Source: an uncultured Neglectibacter sp.
GTDB lineage: Bacteria > Bacillota > Clostridia > Oscillospirales > Acutalibacteraceae
Length of the DNA: 64,000 nucleotides
Direction: 5' to 3'
Assembly: GCA_904419785.1 (NCBI GenBank)
Contig: CAJFSY010000001.1
Location: 389,078 to 453,077 of the forward strand
Part shown: positions 46,591 through 55,725 of the stretch, in pieces
Numbering within the stretch: the first letter of the stretch is position 1
How the letters are laid out: the number at the start of each line of letters is the position of its first letter
The notes under the pieces: generated by a model
Databases searched by the model: none
Told to the model about the DNA's origin: nothing
Seen by the model: the letters and a program-made list of their open reading frames with translations, nothing else
Translations under genes and position numbers: made by a program

Positions 46591-47271
46591 TTACAGATGA
46601 CGGACGACCTCTGTCAAAGTAGTGCAGCAAAGGTCTGCCCCACAATTGTTTTCTTCCCGATGCACCAGCACCGAATGCCACCCGGCGGATTTCGCCCCGG
46701 CAATATCCGCGTTGGGGTTGTCCCCCACCATCCAGATCATGCTGGGAAAGCTGGCAGCCAGCTCTGCTTTTCGAAAGAGCTTCACATTGGGTTTGTTCAG
46801 CCCCACCACGCCGGATACCACGCACGCCGTAAAAAACTGCCGCAAATACAGGCGTTCCAGCAGCCCTTCCAGCTCTGGGAAATTATCGGACAACAAATAG
46901 TTCTTATAGCCCTTATAGGCGCACAGTGCCAGCGCGGCTGAAGCGTCCGGGTAGACTTGGTATTTTTTGGGGTCTAAAATTCTTTCCCGCACAGAGCTGG
47001 CCGCTTTTTCCGCCAGATTTTCCGGCACCCCAAAGCTTTTGTAAGCGGCGGTGAATTTTAAGACCCGGTCTTTCCACCAGTCATCCCCCGTCACAGAGGG
47101 ATTCCCATCGGGATGCCAAGGGAACCCCTTGGCCAAAAACGGCCGCAGCTTATCAAAAGTGATGCCGTATTCCCCAGCGAAAGGGGCCGCGGCCTCCAGC
47201 ACCGTCTGGGTCCACATGGGATAGGAACGGGTGAGGGTACCGTCAAAATCCCAAAAGATCGCCTTTCTCAT
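46591..47271 (-). CDS. HAD family hydrolase
   Basis: 226 residues. Motif I is FWDFDGTLTRSY (about 6-17) with the nucleophile and acid aspartates, motif II is LLSDNFPE, and the late motif is MVGDNPNADIAGAKSAGW with both acidic residues. It is a phosphoglycolate-phosphatase-like phosphatase. Its position between the AICAR transformylase and purD suggests a nucleotide or phosphate-housekeeping role in purine metabolism, perhaps phosphatase action on an intermediate. This is inference. AAGGGAA precedes the ATG. Confidence 0.85.
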   Translation of the reverse strand: MRKAIFWDFDGTLTRSYPMWTQTVLEAAAPFAGEYGITFDKLRPFLAKGFPWHPDGNPSVTGDDWWKDRVLKFTAAYKSFGVPENLAEKAASSVRERILDPKKYQVYPDASAALALCAYKGYKNYLLSDNFPELEGLLERLYLRQFFTACVVSGVVGLNKPNVKLFRKAELAASFPSMIWMVGDNPNADIAGAKSAGWHSVLVHREENNCGADLCCTTLTEVVRHL

Positions 47272-47330
47272 CCGTTCCCTTCCCTTTCGTCACAAAGTTT
47301 CCAACAAAGGGGGATATCCCCCTAAACCGT

Positions 47331-48509
47331 TTAATGATGGAACAGCCGGATACCTGTAAAGGCCATGGCAATGTTATATTTATCACAGGTTTCTATCACA
47401 TGGTCGTCACGGATGGAACCGCCGGGCTGGGCAATGAATTCCACGCCGCTCTTATGGGCCCGCTCAATATTGTCGCCAAAGGGGAAGAACGCGTCGCTGC
47501 CAAGAGCCACACCGGTCATGCCGTCCAGCCAGGCCCGGCGCTCTTCCCGTGTAAACACTTCCGGCTTCTCGGTGAAGAACTGTTCCCACTGACCGTCCGC
47601 CAGCACGTCCATGCACTCATCGGAAATATATACATCGATGGTATTGTCACGGTCAGCCCGGCGGATGTCGGGCTTAAAGGGCAATCCCAACACTTTAGGA
47701 CATTGGCGCAAATACCAGTTGTCTGCCTTGTTGCCGGCAAGACGAGTGCAGTGGACGCGGCTCTGCTGGCCGGCTCCTACACCGATAGCCTGTCCGTTCT
47801 TCACGTAGCACACCGAATTGGACTGGGTATATTTCAAAGTGATAAGGGATACGATCAAATCCCGTTTCGCCTCGGGGGTGAGATTCTTGTTGGCGGTGGG
47901 CAGATTCTCCAGCAGGCTCTCGTCGATCTTCAACTCGTTGCGGCCCTGCTCAAAGGTCACGCCGAACACGTCTTTATGCTCTACAGGGGCGGGAACATAG
48001 TTGGGATCGATCTTCACAACATTATAGCTGCCCTTGCGCTTGGCTTTGAGGATCTCCAGAGCTTCGTCTGTGTAGCCGGGGGCGATAACGCCGTCGGAGA
48101 CTTCCCGCTTTAAGAGCAATGCTGTCTCTTTATCGCACACGTCGGACAACGCTGCCCAATCGCCGTAGGAGGACATACGGTCCGCGCCCCGGGCGGCGGC
48201 ATACGCCGAAGCAATGGGAGAAAGCTCCAAATCGTCCACAAAGTAGATCTTCTTCAAAGTGTCGGAAAGGGGCACATACACGGCAGCGCCAGCGGGGCTT
48301 ACGTGTTTAAAGGAAGCGGCTGCGGGCAAGCCGGTAGCCGCTTTCAGTTCTTTGACGAGCTGCCAGCTGTTAAGAGCATCCAAGAAATTGATGTAACCGG
48401 GTTTGCCGTTCAAAACTTCTACCGGCAGCTGCGATCCGTCCTTCATGAAAATGCGGGAGGGCTTTTGATTGGGGTTGCAGCCATATTTCAAGAGCAATTC
48501 ATTGGCCAT
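47331..48509 (-). CDS. Stand-alone AICAR transformylase (PurH C-terminal type)
   Basis: 392 residues from MANELLLKYGCNPNQKPS; AAAGGA lies 11 bases upstream. It matches only the transformylase half of PurH. The catalytic K-H pair is in AASFKHVSPAGAA (about 66-78), with SNSVCYVKNGQAIGVGAGQQSRVHC and SDAFFPFGDNIERA downstream. It transfers a formyl group from 10-formyl-THF to AICAR. The N-terminal IMP cyclohydrolase (MGS-like) domain of normal PurH, about 200 residues, is missing. The next gene upstream supplies that step. Confidence 0.93.
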   Translation of the reverse strand: MANELLLKYGCNPNQKPSRIFMKDGSQLPVEVLNGKPGYINFLDALNSWQLVKELKAATGLPAAASFKHVSPAGAAVYVPLSDTLKKIYFVDDLELSPIASAYAAARGADRMSSYGDWAALSDVCDKETALLLKREVSDGVIAPGYTDEALEILKAKRKGSYNVVKIDPNYVPAPVEHKDVFGVTFEQGRNELKIDESLLENLPTANKNLTPEAKRDLIVSLITLKYTQSNSVCYVKNGQAIGVGAGQQSRVHCTRLAGNKADNWYLRQCPKVLGLPFKPDIRRADRDNTIDVYISDECMDVLADGQWEQFFTEKPEVFTREERRAWLDGMTGVALGSDAFFPFGDNIERAHKSGVEFIAQPGGSIRDDHVIETCDKYNIAMAFTGIRLFHH

Positions 48510-48534
48510 AGTTTGATCTATCCTTTCCACAAGC

Positions 48535-49245
48535 TTACTGATTCTTGTTGATAATTCGGGTCTCCGCTTTTCCAGCTGCGGGATCGATATACCTTACAAA
48601 CAGAGAAACCTTGTTCTCGCTGTTCAGGTTTTCCCACAAACCGGCGGCAAACTGATCGATATCCCCCTCGATCTCCACAGGAGTGGGCTCGCCTTCATAA
48701 GAAGGGATGGGATTACCGTCACACTTATAGGTATGAATGAAATGGCCCAAACCAGCCTTGGGCTCATACTCGAAGAAGAAGCGCTGGGCCTGGCTGGGGT
48801 CGCCGTCGGTGCTCTTCAAGATGGAGAGCTTATAGGTAAATCCCCCTTCTTTCCGGCTGACGATACCGGAAATGCGAGGGGTATAGTTGGGACCGTCAGG
48901 CTCGAAAGTACGGGTGCGCAAGGCTTCCTCAAAAGTCTTGCCCTCTTTGAGAAAATCGTATACTGTATCGGTCTGGTCGCCGTTGGTGACGATGGTGTCC
49001 TCCCCAAACACGCGCACGGGAGCATAGATCACCAATGAAGGATCGCTGAGTTTGGCCGGGTCAAAGGCCTGGGTGCGGATGCCCTCCCCATCTTCCACAA
49101 ACACACGGTTACGGCTGTTCTCACTGCGCCCCATGATGAAATAGGCGATGACCGCCTGTTTACCATCCTGGCTCTGGCCGATGACAATGCCGCGGCCGGG
49201 GTAGCTGTTCCCCGCCAGGTCCTGTTTGATATCTACTGGTTTCAT
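48535..49245 (-). CDS. purO: PurO-type IMP cyclohydrolase
   Basis: 236 residues. LAGNSYPGRGIVIGQSQDGKQAVIAYFIMGRSENSRNRVF near the start is the signature of the archaeal-type IMP cyclohydrolase family, and GLGHFIHTYKCDGNPIPSYEGEP follows later. It closes FAICAR to IMP, the last step of purine synthesis, and is unrelated to the PurH cyclohydrolase domain. It lies 25 bases upstream of the stand-alone transformylase. Together they replace bifunctional PurH. GAGAGGAAG precedes the ATG. Confidence 0.9.
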   Translation of the reverse strand: MKPVDIKQDLAGNSYPGRGIVIGQSQDGKQAVIAYFIMGRSENSRNRVFVEDGEGIRTQAFDPAKLSDPSLVIYAPVRVFGEDTIVTNGDQTDTVYDFLKEGKTFEEALRTRTFEPDGPNYTPRISGIVSRKEGGFTYKLSILKSTDGDPSQAQRFFFEYEPKAGLGHFIHTYKCDGNPIPSYEGEPTPVEIEGDIDQFAAGLWENLNSENKVSLFVRYIDPAAGKAETRIINKNQ

Positions 49246-49287
49246 GCTGCTCTTCCTCTCTTTCCCATATCCGGGTTTTCTTTCAGT

Positions 49288-49914
49288 TTATTCCGCAATG
49301 TGCACCACGCCGTCCTCCACGGAAAGCTTTCCCTGGCAGAACAAGGAAACCGCTTTGGGCAGCAAGAGCCACTCGGCTTCTTCCATCACCCGTTTTTGCA
49401 AAGTCTCGGGAGTATCCCCTTCCTGTACGGCCACAGCCTTTTGCAGGATGATGGGACCGCCGTCGCATACTTCATTGACAAAGTGCACCGTAGCGCCGGT
49501 AACTTTCACGCCTCTGGCCAAAGCGGCCTCGTGGACGTGGAGCCCGTAATAGCCTTTGCCCCCAAAAGAAGGCAAAAGCGCCGGATGTACATTGATGATC
49601 TTATTCCGAAAAGCTTCTACGAAGTTATCCCCGGTAATGGTAAGGAACCCGGCCAGCACTACCAAATCCACCTGACGCTCCCGAAGCGCATCTATCAGCG
49701 CTTGGCTGTAAGACTCCACGGAGTCGTAGTCTTTCCGCCGCAAGGTTGCGGTTTCAATACCCGCCTTTTGGGCCCGTTCCAAAGCATAAGCATCCGGACG
49801 GCTGGAAATCACCACCCGCAGCTTGCCGTTTACAATCTCTCCAGCTTGTTCCGCGTCGATGAGCTTTTGCAGGTTCGTACCGCCGCCGGACACCAACACG
49901 CCGATATTTAGCAT
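49288..49914 (-). CDS. purN: Phosphoribosylglycinamide formyltransferase
   Basis: 208 residues. It formylates GAR using 10-formyl-THF. [14 protein letters not shown] at the start (phosphate loop), the catalytic N[22 protein letters not shown] segment (about 107-130) and the D in [12 protein letters not shown] are intact. Its start overlaps the purM stop by seven bases, with GAGGGGG inside purM as the ribosome site. Confidence 0.97.
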   Translation of the reverse strand: MLNIGVLVSGGGTNLQKLIDAEQAGEIVNGKLRVVISSRPDAYALERAQKAGIETATLRRKDYDSVESYSQALIDALRERQVDLVVLAGFLTITGDNFVEAFRNKIINVHPALLPSFGGKGYYGLHVHEAALARGVKVTGATVHFVNEVCDGGPIILQKAVAVQEGDTPETLQKRVMEEAEWLLLPKAVSLFCQGKLSVEDGVVHIAE

Positions 49915-50942
49915 AGCACGACCCCCTCGTCGCCCTGGGTGACTTCACCCAGGACCACGGCCTCTTCCCCAGCGGCACGGAAAGCGTTCACAGCTTTTTG
50001 GGCGGTATCTTTGGAAACCGCCACACACAGGCCGACGCCCATGTTGAAGGTGTTATACATATCGCGCTCAGGGATATTCCCTACCTTTTGCAGCAAGGGG
50101 AAAATAGGAAGCACAGGCACAGCCGCCTTCTCAATTTTAGCTGTCATGCCGTCTTTGAGCATACGGGGGATATTCTCATAGAACCCGCCGCCGGTAATAT
50201 GGGAGATGGCTTTCACGTCCGCGGCCTGGATCGCTTCCAAAACCGGCTTCACATAAATGCGGGTGGGAGTAAGCAAAGTCTCGCCCAAGGTAGCGCCCAA
50301 TTCGTTGTAATATTTGTTCACGTTTTTCTCGTCGATGCCGAACACTTTGCGCACCAAAGAAAAACCGTTGGAGTGAACGCCGGAGGACTTCACGCCCAGC
50401 AGCACGTCCCCAGCTTCCAGGCGGGAACCGTCGATGATCTTCTTCTTATCCACCACGCCCACGGTAAAGCCCGCCAGATCGTAATCCTCCTCGGGCATCA
50501 TGCCGGGATGTTCCGCTGTCTCGCCGCCGATCAGCGCGCAGCCTGCCTGCACGCAGCCTTCCGCCACGCCAGCCACGATCTGGGCGATCTTTTCGGGAAA
50601 GTTTTTCCCGCAGGCGATGTAATCCAGGAAAAACAAAGGCTTGGCGCCGCAGCACACCACGTCGTTGACGCACATAGCCACCGCGTCGATGCCGATGGTG
50701 TCGTGCTTGTCCAACAGCATGGCGATTTTCAGCTTGGTGCCCACGCCGTCGGTGCCGGAAACCAGCACAGGCTCTTCCATACCGGAAAGGTCAGGCTGGA
50801 ACAGACCGCCAAAACCGCCGATCCCCGAAACCACTCCGGGAATAACGGTGCGCTTTACATGCTTTTTCATCAGTTCTACGGATTCGTACCCCGCGGTGAC
50901 ATCCACGCCCGCGGCTTTATAGCTGTCGCTGTAGCTTTTCAT
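49908..50942 (-). CDS. purM: Phosphoribosylformylglycinamidine cyclo-ligase
   Basis: 344 residues from [23 protein letters not shown] precedes it, and the longer frame overlaps the upstream gene without a site. It makes AIR from FGAM with [24 protein letters not shown], the [11 protein letters not shown] segment and [13 protein letters not shown] are the family signatures. It lies between the M29 peptidase gene and purN. No purL, purF or purC is in this window. Confidence 0.97.
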   Translation of the reverse strand: MKSYSDSYKAAGVDVTAGYESVELMKKHVKRTVIPGVVSGIGGFGGLFQPDLSGMEEPVLVSGTDGVGTKLKIAMLLDKHDTIGIDAVAMCVNDVVCCGAKPLFFLDYIACGKNFPEKIAQIVAGVAEGCVQAGCALIGGETAEHPGMMPEEDYDLAGFTVGVVDKKKIIDGSRLEAGDVLLGVKSSGVHSNGFSLVRKVFGIDEKNVNKYYNELGATLGETLLTPTRIYVKPVLEAIQAADVKAISHITGGGFYENIPRMLKDGMTAKIEKAAVPVLPIFPLLQKVGNIPERDMYNTFNMGVGLCVAVSKDTAQKAVNAFRAAGEEAVVLGEVTQGDEGVVLC

Positions 50943-50979
50943 TGGTTTTACCACTCCCAAACGTTTTGTATCACAGGTG

Positions 50980-52209
50980 TTAAATGGCCCAGCTGCCATT
51001 TTGGAAGATCTTTACCGCTTTGCCGTCACGGGTATAGCCGGTGATATCCAAATCACGGCAGCCGATCATAAAATCAACATGGATGATGGAATCGTTGATG
51101 CCCCGGGCTTTCAGCTCTTCGTTGCTCATGTTCTCAAAGCCGGGGATCACTTCGTTGAAGCCCCGCCCCAGCGCAACATGGCAGGCGGCGTTTTCATCGA
51201 ACAACGTATTGTAGAAAAGGATACCCTCTTGGAAGATCGGGGATTCCACCGGCACCAAAGCCAATTCTCCCAGCATGGCCGCGCCTTCGTCCACAGAGAC
51301 CATCTTTTCCAGCAGTTCCTGGCCTTGCTCGGCTTTACAGGAGACCACTTTGCCGTTCTCAAACGTAACGGAAAAATGATCGATCAGGTTGCCCTGATAA
51401 GAAAGAGGCATGGTGGCAACCAGCGTTCCCTCACACCGCCCGCGCATGGGAGAAGTGAACGCTTCTTCCGTGGGCATATTGGGGTTGAAGAAGGTGCCAT
51501 CCGGCAAGGTGTCGCCGCCGCCGTGCCACTGGGCGCCGGGAATCAGCCAGCATTTGAAATCCGTGCCGTTGGGCGCCTGATAATGGACGTAATCCAAATC
51601 CAACGCGTTCAGCTTATCGCAATGGGCTTTCAGCCGCTGGTTGTGGGCGTCCCACTCGGCCACCGGATCGTTGTCCTCGGTCACACGCACTGTCTTTAAT
51701 ATGGACTGCCACAGCTTTTCTACCGCTGTGCTGGTACGCTCTCCGGGGAATACCTTTTTGGCCCACTTTTTAGAGGGAACTGCTACAATGGTCCACTGGT
51801 TCTTGTTGTCCATGGCCTCGCGGTAAGGCTTGAACACCGCCCCACGGGCTGCGCTGGATTTTTGCAGCTTCTCCACATTGACCCCCTTCAATCCGTCCGG
51901 GTCCTCAGAAGAGATGTAGATCATCGCGGGCAGCGTATCCACCAAATGCTGCTGCCGGGCTTTTTCCCACTCTGCCACCTGCGAAAGCTGCGTCAAGGTC
52001 TCATGCCGGTATTTGAGTTTGGTAAAAACCTGGTCGCTCCACTGCATCATTACCCATTTTGCCCCGGCACGGTAAGCCTCTTCCGCTACCATTTCGGCAA
52101 ACTCATGCTGTTCCACTTCCGACACGATCAAACAGCCCTGGCCTTTTTTCAAGGCGGCGCCGCAGCGCACCGTTAACTGAGCGTACTTGCGAATTACTGA
52201 CTTCTTCAT
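50980..52209 (-). CDS. M29 family aminopeptidase
   Basis: 409 residues matching thermophilic aminopeptidase T/Amp[23 protein letters not shown] lies at the N-terminus. The metal ligands appear in [17 protein letters not shown] (E), [15 protein letters not shown] (E, E), and [16 protein letters not shown] and [11 protein letters not shown] (H and D). It cleaves N-terminal residues from peptides. AAAGGGGAAG precedes the ATG. It sits inside the purine operon between purE and purM, an unusual place with no obvious biochemical link. Confidence 0.93.
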   Translation of the reverse strand: MKKSVIRKYAQLTVRCGAALKKGQGCLIVSEVEQHEFAEMVAEEAYRAGAKWVMMQWSDQVFTKLKYRHETLTQLSQVAEWEKARQQHLVDTLPAMIYISSEDPDGLKGVNVEKLQKSSAARGAVFKPYREAMDNKNQWTIVAVPSKKWAKKVFPGERTSTAVEKLWQSILKTVRVTEDNDPVAEWDAHNQRLKAHCDKLNALDLDYVHYQAPNGTDFKCWLIPGAQWHGGGDTLPDGTFFNPNMPTEEAFTSPMRGRCEGTLVATMPLSYQGNLIDHFSVTFENGKVVSCKAEQGQELLEKMVSVDEGAAMLGELALVPVESPIFQEGILFYNTLFDENAACHVALGRGFNEVIPGFENMSNEELKARGINDSIIHVDFMIGCRDLDITGYTRDGKAVKIFQNGSWAI

Positions 52210-52268
52210 GGACGCTTCCCCTTTCCCGCCCCGCCGCGAAAGGGGGCGACTCCATTTTCTTTTCGGTT

Positions 52269-52769
52269 TTACAGTTCGTTAACCTTCTCCTGCAAGGCGG
52301 CGTTCTTTTTCACCACCCCGTCTGCCATATCTTTTTTCATGGTTTCCAAACGCTCTGCCAGCATCTCGTCAGAAAGGGCCAGCATCTGGCAAGCCAAAAT
52401 GGCCGCGTTGTCTGCGCCATCGATGGCCACAGTGGCCACAGGAATGCCGGAAGGCATCTGCACAGTGGCCAGCAAGGCGTCCAAACCGTCCAGAGTAGAG
52501 GACTTTACCGGAATCCCGATCACAGGCAGAGTGGTGTGGGCCGCCAGCACGCCGCCCAAATGGGCCGCTTTCCCCGCTGCGGCAATAATCACGCCGAAGC
52601 CTTCCGCCTTGGCGTTCTTAGAGAACTCCGCGGCCAAATCGGGAGTACGGTGAGCGGACATGACCCGCACTTCCACGGGGATGCCAAAGCTCTTCAAACG
52701 TTTAACAGCAGGAGCCACTACCGGGAAGTCGCTGTCGCTGCCCATGATTACCGCTACTTTTTTACTCAT
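52269..52769 (-). CDS. purE: N5-carboxyaminoimidazole ribonucleotide mutase
   Basis: 166 residues, full-length PurE. AVIMGSDSDFPV at the start, MSAHRTPDLAAEF with the catalytic histidine, and AAAGKAAHLGGVLAAHT...IPV are intact. It interconverts N5-CAIR and CAIR, or carboxylates AIR directly in class II enzymes. Without purK in view the class is open. It is first in the operon, right after the promoter at 52831-52859. Confidence 0.96.
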   Translation of the reverse strand: MSKKVAVIMGSDSDFPVVAPAVKRLKSFGIPVEVRVMSAHRTPDLAAEFSKNAKAEGFGVIIAAAGKAAHLGGVLAAHTTLPVIGIPVKSSTLDGLDALLATVQMPSGIPVATVAIDGADNAAILACQMLALSDEMLAERLETMKKDMADGVVKKNAALQEKVNEL

Positions 52770-52830
52770 ATCGATCCCATCCTTTCCAAAAACAAAGGCG
52801 CACCGTCACAAAGGGGCGCTATACAGCAAA

Positions 52831-52859
52831 AGTATACACTGAAACAGAAAAAAGTGCAA
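52831..52859 (-). promoter_or_regulatory. Promoter of the purine operon
   Basis: On the minus strand, -35 TTGCAC (52859-52854), a 17-bp spacer and -10 TATACT (52836-52831). The leader of about 60 bases contains a GCGCC/GTGCGC hairpin. No classic PurR box or purine riboswitch core was recognised. The rest of 52860-53127 shows no gene or recognisable element. Confidence 0.8.
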
Positions 52860-53127
52860 GGTGTGCCCCCTATCCATATAAAAAAGAGCAGGCAATATTT
52901 GGTGGCCTCGAAACAGGAAAATACAGTATTTATCGAAACAGACATAACCGAAATTATATCCGTTCCGTTTTTATCAGTTTATCCAGAAGGATGAAGCCCA
53001 CAAGGTCATATTTAATATGTATCCTCTGCTTCCGCGTGCCGCTGAACTTGCCGGAGCCTTTCACAAGTTCCCAGAGAACACATAGAGCTAACACCATTCA
53101 ATGTTCAGAAAGTGTGAAACCATGATT

Positions 53128-53922
53128 TCACGAATCCCCCCATTCCAATTCCGTTTTATGGATGTGTTGCCGTATCTCTTTTTCATGGGAAACACAATAC
53201 GCATAGCTTTCTCGCATAAACTCAGAAATTGTCATAGTTTTATACAGATCAGCCAGTGTATCCAGAATTAACCTGCTCTCGATTTCCATTGTAAAAAAGT
53301 ATGGATACACGCACCCTCCGTTTTCCCTCGGAAAATATGGATTGATTGAGGACAAACGCTCATCACGCATAATTGGCTCGACAACCATCTCGCTCAAAAT
53401 CCATTTAAGAGAAGGCGCTTCATATTCCTCATAAGAATCTCCAAATAGTTGATTCCAAACATAAAACCAAACAAAATGGATTATCTCATGGATTGCCAAG
53501 CCGAGCGCCCCCCGCTCACTATTCAAATAAAAAATATCAAAAGAATGTGTTTCTAAAAATCGGGGACAGATGGGATTCATGGAAATATTGCATACCATAT
53601 CATCCAAGATGGTAGTACAATCCATCCCAAAGGCCTCAGACAAAGCAGCTATGATTTGCCCCTTATACTTTTCCCAGTGGATTGTATATTGTCTGATTTT
53701 TTCGTCAATTGTGGCCTGTTGGTCAATATATATTTGCCGGAGTATCTTCCCGATATATCGCTTTCTATCCTCAAACACCAGTGAAAGCGCATATTCTCTA
53801 TCTAGTTGAGGATAGAAATGATACAGAGGGGCTTTCCAAAAATCTGTGGCATCATCTTTCTGAAAATCCATAATTCTTTCAATCATATAATCAATACCGG
53901 GGTTAATAACTTGTAGCTGCAT
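53128..53922 (-). CDS. Hypothetical protein with HExxH metal motif
   Basis: 264 residues from MQLQVINPG; GGAGG is 5 bases before this ATG. No signal peptide is seen. A zincin-type motif GLAIHEIIHFVW places H145, E146 and H149, with a possible third ligand E178 in ILSEMVVEP, about 29 residues later as in gluzincins. This suggests a metallopeptidase, but I do not recognise the family. The base composition is AT-rich against both neighbours, and there is no visible partner, so it may be an acquired gene. It could also be a non-peptidase structural relative. Confidence 0.7.
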   Translation of the reverse strand: MQLQVINPGIDYMIERIMDFQKDDATDFWKAPLYHFYPQLDREYALSLVFEDRKRYIGKILRQIYIDQQATIDEKIRQYTIHWEKYKGQIIAALSEAFGMDCTTILDDMVCNISMNPICPRFLETHSFDIFYLNSERGALGLAIHEIIHFVWFYVWNQLFGDSYEEYEAPSLKWILSEMVVEPIMRDERLSSINPYFPRENGGCVYPYFFTMEIESRLILDTLADLYKTMTISEFMRESYAYCVSHEKEIRQHIHKTELEWGDS

Positions 53923-54080
53923 AATTACCTCCAATTTAATTGCTTATACTTCACGCTATCGCCCTCTTGTGCCCATTACTTTCAGTCAACCATTGTCATG
54001 GATGATTTCTAAAAAGCCTACTGACAAGTAAACTTGCCATGCAGATACTTCGGGGCTGGCAAATTCAAAATCATTAACAA

Positions 54081-54120
54081 AGCAAGAGCTCCTCTGCTAA
54101 ATAGTAGAGGAGCTCTTGCT
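54081..54120. terminator. Long perfect inverted repeat, probable terminator
   Basis: A 15-bp perfect stem, AGCAAGAGCTCCTCT with its complement, surrounds a 10-base loop. The minus-strand tail is TTTGTTAATG, only modestly T-rich. It lies 38 bases past the SPFH stop, so termination of that operon is likely. Confidence 0.6.
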
Positions 54121-54157
54121 ACAAAAACCTCTGTCGCAATAATCGGTTCTTTTCCTG

Positions 54158-55087
54158 TTACTTTTCTCCCTGGGGCGTTTCCGTTACCAACTCCTTGAGG
54201 GAGGTGGCAAGCCCTGCCAAGCTTTGAATATTGGAAGGAATAATGATCTTCGTGGCCTTGCCGTCGGCAGCTTTCTCAAACGCTTCCAGACTCTTCAAAG
54301 CAATGACCTGGTCCGTGGGCGCAGCTTCGTTCATCAGCCGGATGGCGTCGGCCATAGCTTTCTGCACAGACAGAATCGCTTCCGCCTCGCCCTGGGCTTC
54401 CCGGATTTTCGTCTCTTTAATGGCTTCCGCACGCAGCACCGCGGACTCTTTCTGGCCCTCGGCGATCAAGATAGCGCTGCGCTTCTCGCCTTCCGCATCC
54501 AAGATTTTCGCGCGGCGCTCCCGCTCGGCTTTCATCTGCTTCTCCATGGAATCCTGAATTTCTGCGGGCGGGATGATATTTTTCAATTCCACACGGTTCA
54601 CTTTGATGCCCCAAGGGTCTGTGGCCTCGTCCAAGATCACCCGGATCTTGGAATTGATCACGTCTCGGGAAGTCAAGGTGTGGTCCAGTTCCATCTCACC
54701 AATGATGTTCCGCAGCGTGGTGGCGGTCAGGTTCTCAATGGCGGAAATGGGATTTTCCACCCCGTAAGCATACAGCTTGGGATCGGTGATCTGAAAATAC
54801 ACCACCGTGTCGATCTGCATGGTAACATTATCTTTTGTGATAACGGGCTGAGGGGGAAAATCGATCACTTGCTCTTTTAAACTCACCTTTTTCGCAATAC
54901 GATCCAAAAACGGGATTTTTACATGAAGCCCGGTTCCCCAGGCGGCATGGAACGCTCCCAGACGTTCCACTACATAAGCGTGGGCCTGGGGTACCACTTT
55001 GATATTGGCTACAATCACAGCCAAAACAAACACGATCAAAATTATCACAAGCAAAGCGGTTGTTAACAAAGTAGATTCTACTGGCAT
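54158..55087 (-). CDS. SPFH/band 7 membrane protein
   Basis: 309 residues. An N-terminal membrane segment (about 8-28) is followed by the band 7 domain: VVPQAHAYVVERLGAFH, then VITKDNVTMQIDTVVYFQITDP and RNIIGEMELDHTLTSRDVIN. A coiled-coil AEREAKI-rich helix and a C-terminal oligomerisation part follow. It belongs to the paraslipin/QmcA group, which forms ring scaffolds in the membrane. AAAGGAGAG precedes the start. It pairs with the NfeD gene 18 bases upstream, the standard arrangement. Confidence 0.93.
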   Translation of the reverse strand: MPVESTLLTTALLVIILIVFVLAVIVANIKVVPQAHAYVVERLGAFHAAWGTGLHVKIPFLDRIAKKVSLKEQVIDFPPQPVITKDNVTMQIDTVVYFQITDPKLYAYGVENPISAIENLTATTLRNIIGEMELDHTLTSRDVINSKIRVILDEATDPWGIKVNRVELKNIIPPAEIQDSMEKQMKAERERRAKILDAEGEKRSAILIAEGQKESAVLRAEAIKETKIREAQGEAEAILSVQKAMADAIRLMNEAAPTDQVIALKSLEAFEKAADGKATKIIIPSNIQSLAGLATSLKELVTETPQGEK

Positions 55088-55105
55088 AATCTCATTCTCT
55101 CCTTT

Positions 55106-55558
55106 TTATTTTTCAGCAGCGGTCGTTATAGGCGCGACCATCAACTTTACCCCTTCGATACGTTCAATCCGCACTCTCGTCCCCGCCGCGATTTTCCCAT
55201 CGGGTTCAACGGAACGGGCTGACCAGCTGTTTCCCATTACAATAACGCGGCCGGCAGCCATCACATTGTCAATATCCTGGATGACAATCCCCACCGCTCC
55301 CACTACGCGGTCGGCATTTGTATACTCCCGGCGGCGATCCAAGAATTTTTTCGCAAGCGGCCTTGTAAAAGCCAGCGCAACTAGTGACACCGCTAAAAAC
55401 AGCAGGATTTGAAGCCAGATGGGACCTCCCATTAAGCTGACCACCAACGCCGCCAAACCACCCGGTACAAACCATACCGAAACCAGACTTGGCACAATCG
55501 CCTCTACTATCGCGGCCAGCACAGCTACTCCCAGCCACACAAAATCCATGACATTCAT
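55106..55558 (-). CDS. NfeD family membrane protein
   Basis: 150 residues from the second ATG (MNVMDFVWLG), since AAAGGGG abuts the first. Four hydrophobic segments are followed by the C-terminal OB-fold domain with VGAVGIVIQDIDNVMAAGRVIVMGNSWSARS and RVRIERIEGVKLMV. It is the short (NfeD1b-like) form without the ClpP-like protease domain. It partners the SPFH protein encoded next. It has its own promoter at 55615-55643. Confidence 0.92.
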   Translation of the reverse strand: MNVMDFVWLGVAVLAAIVEAIVPSLVSVWFVPGGLAALVVSLMGGPIWLQILLFLAVSLVALAFTRPLAKKFLDRRREYTNADRVVGAVGIVIQDIDNVMAAGRVIVMGNSWSARSVEPDGKIAAGTRVRIERIEGVKLMVAPITTAAEK

Positions 55559-55614
55559 AGGCATTCCCCTTTTCCTGCTTCATTCCCAAAATATCTATGC
55601 AGGCTGTTGAGTTT

Positions 55615-55643
55615 ACTATACACTATTTACAGCGCAAAAGCAA
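55615..55643 (-). promoter_or_regulatory. Promoter for nfeD-SPFH
   Basis: On the minus strand, -35 TTGCTT (55643-55638), a 17-bp spacer and -10 TATAGT (55620-55615). It lies about 55 bases before the NfeD start. Confidence 0.7.
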
Positions 55644-55684
55644 GAAAAAAAAGGTGAACTCCCACTATCTACCACAATATTTAG

Positions 55685-55722
55685 AAAAACCGCCTGTTTT
55701 CGAAAGGAAATCAGGCGGTTTT
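55685..55722 (-). terminator. Terminator of the collagen-like gene
   Basis: On the minus strand, AAAACCGCCTG pairs with CAGGCGGTTTTT around a loop of about 15 bases. It starts just after the stop codon. Confidence 0.8.
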
Positions 55723-55725
55723 CAA

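Noticed and set aside
52861-53127. Small gene or RNA upstream of the purine promoter
   Set aside because: No ribosome site, no coding bias and no tRNA-like fold could be seen.
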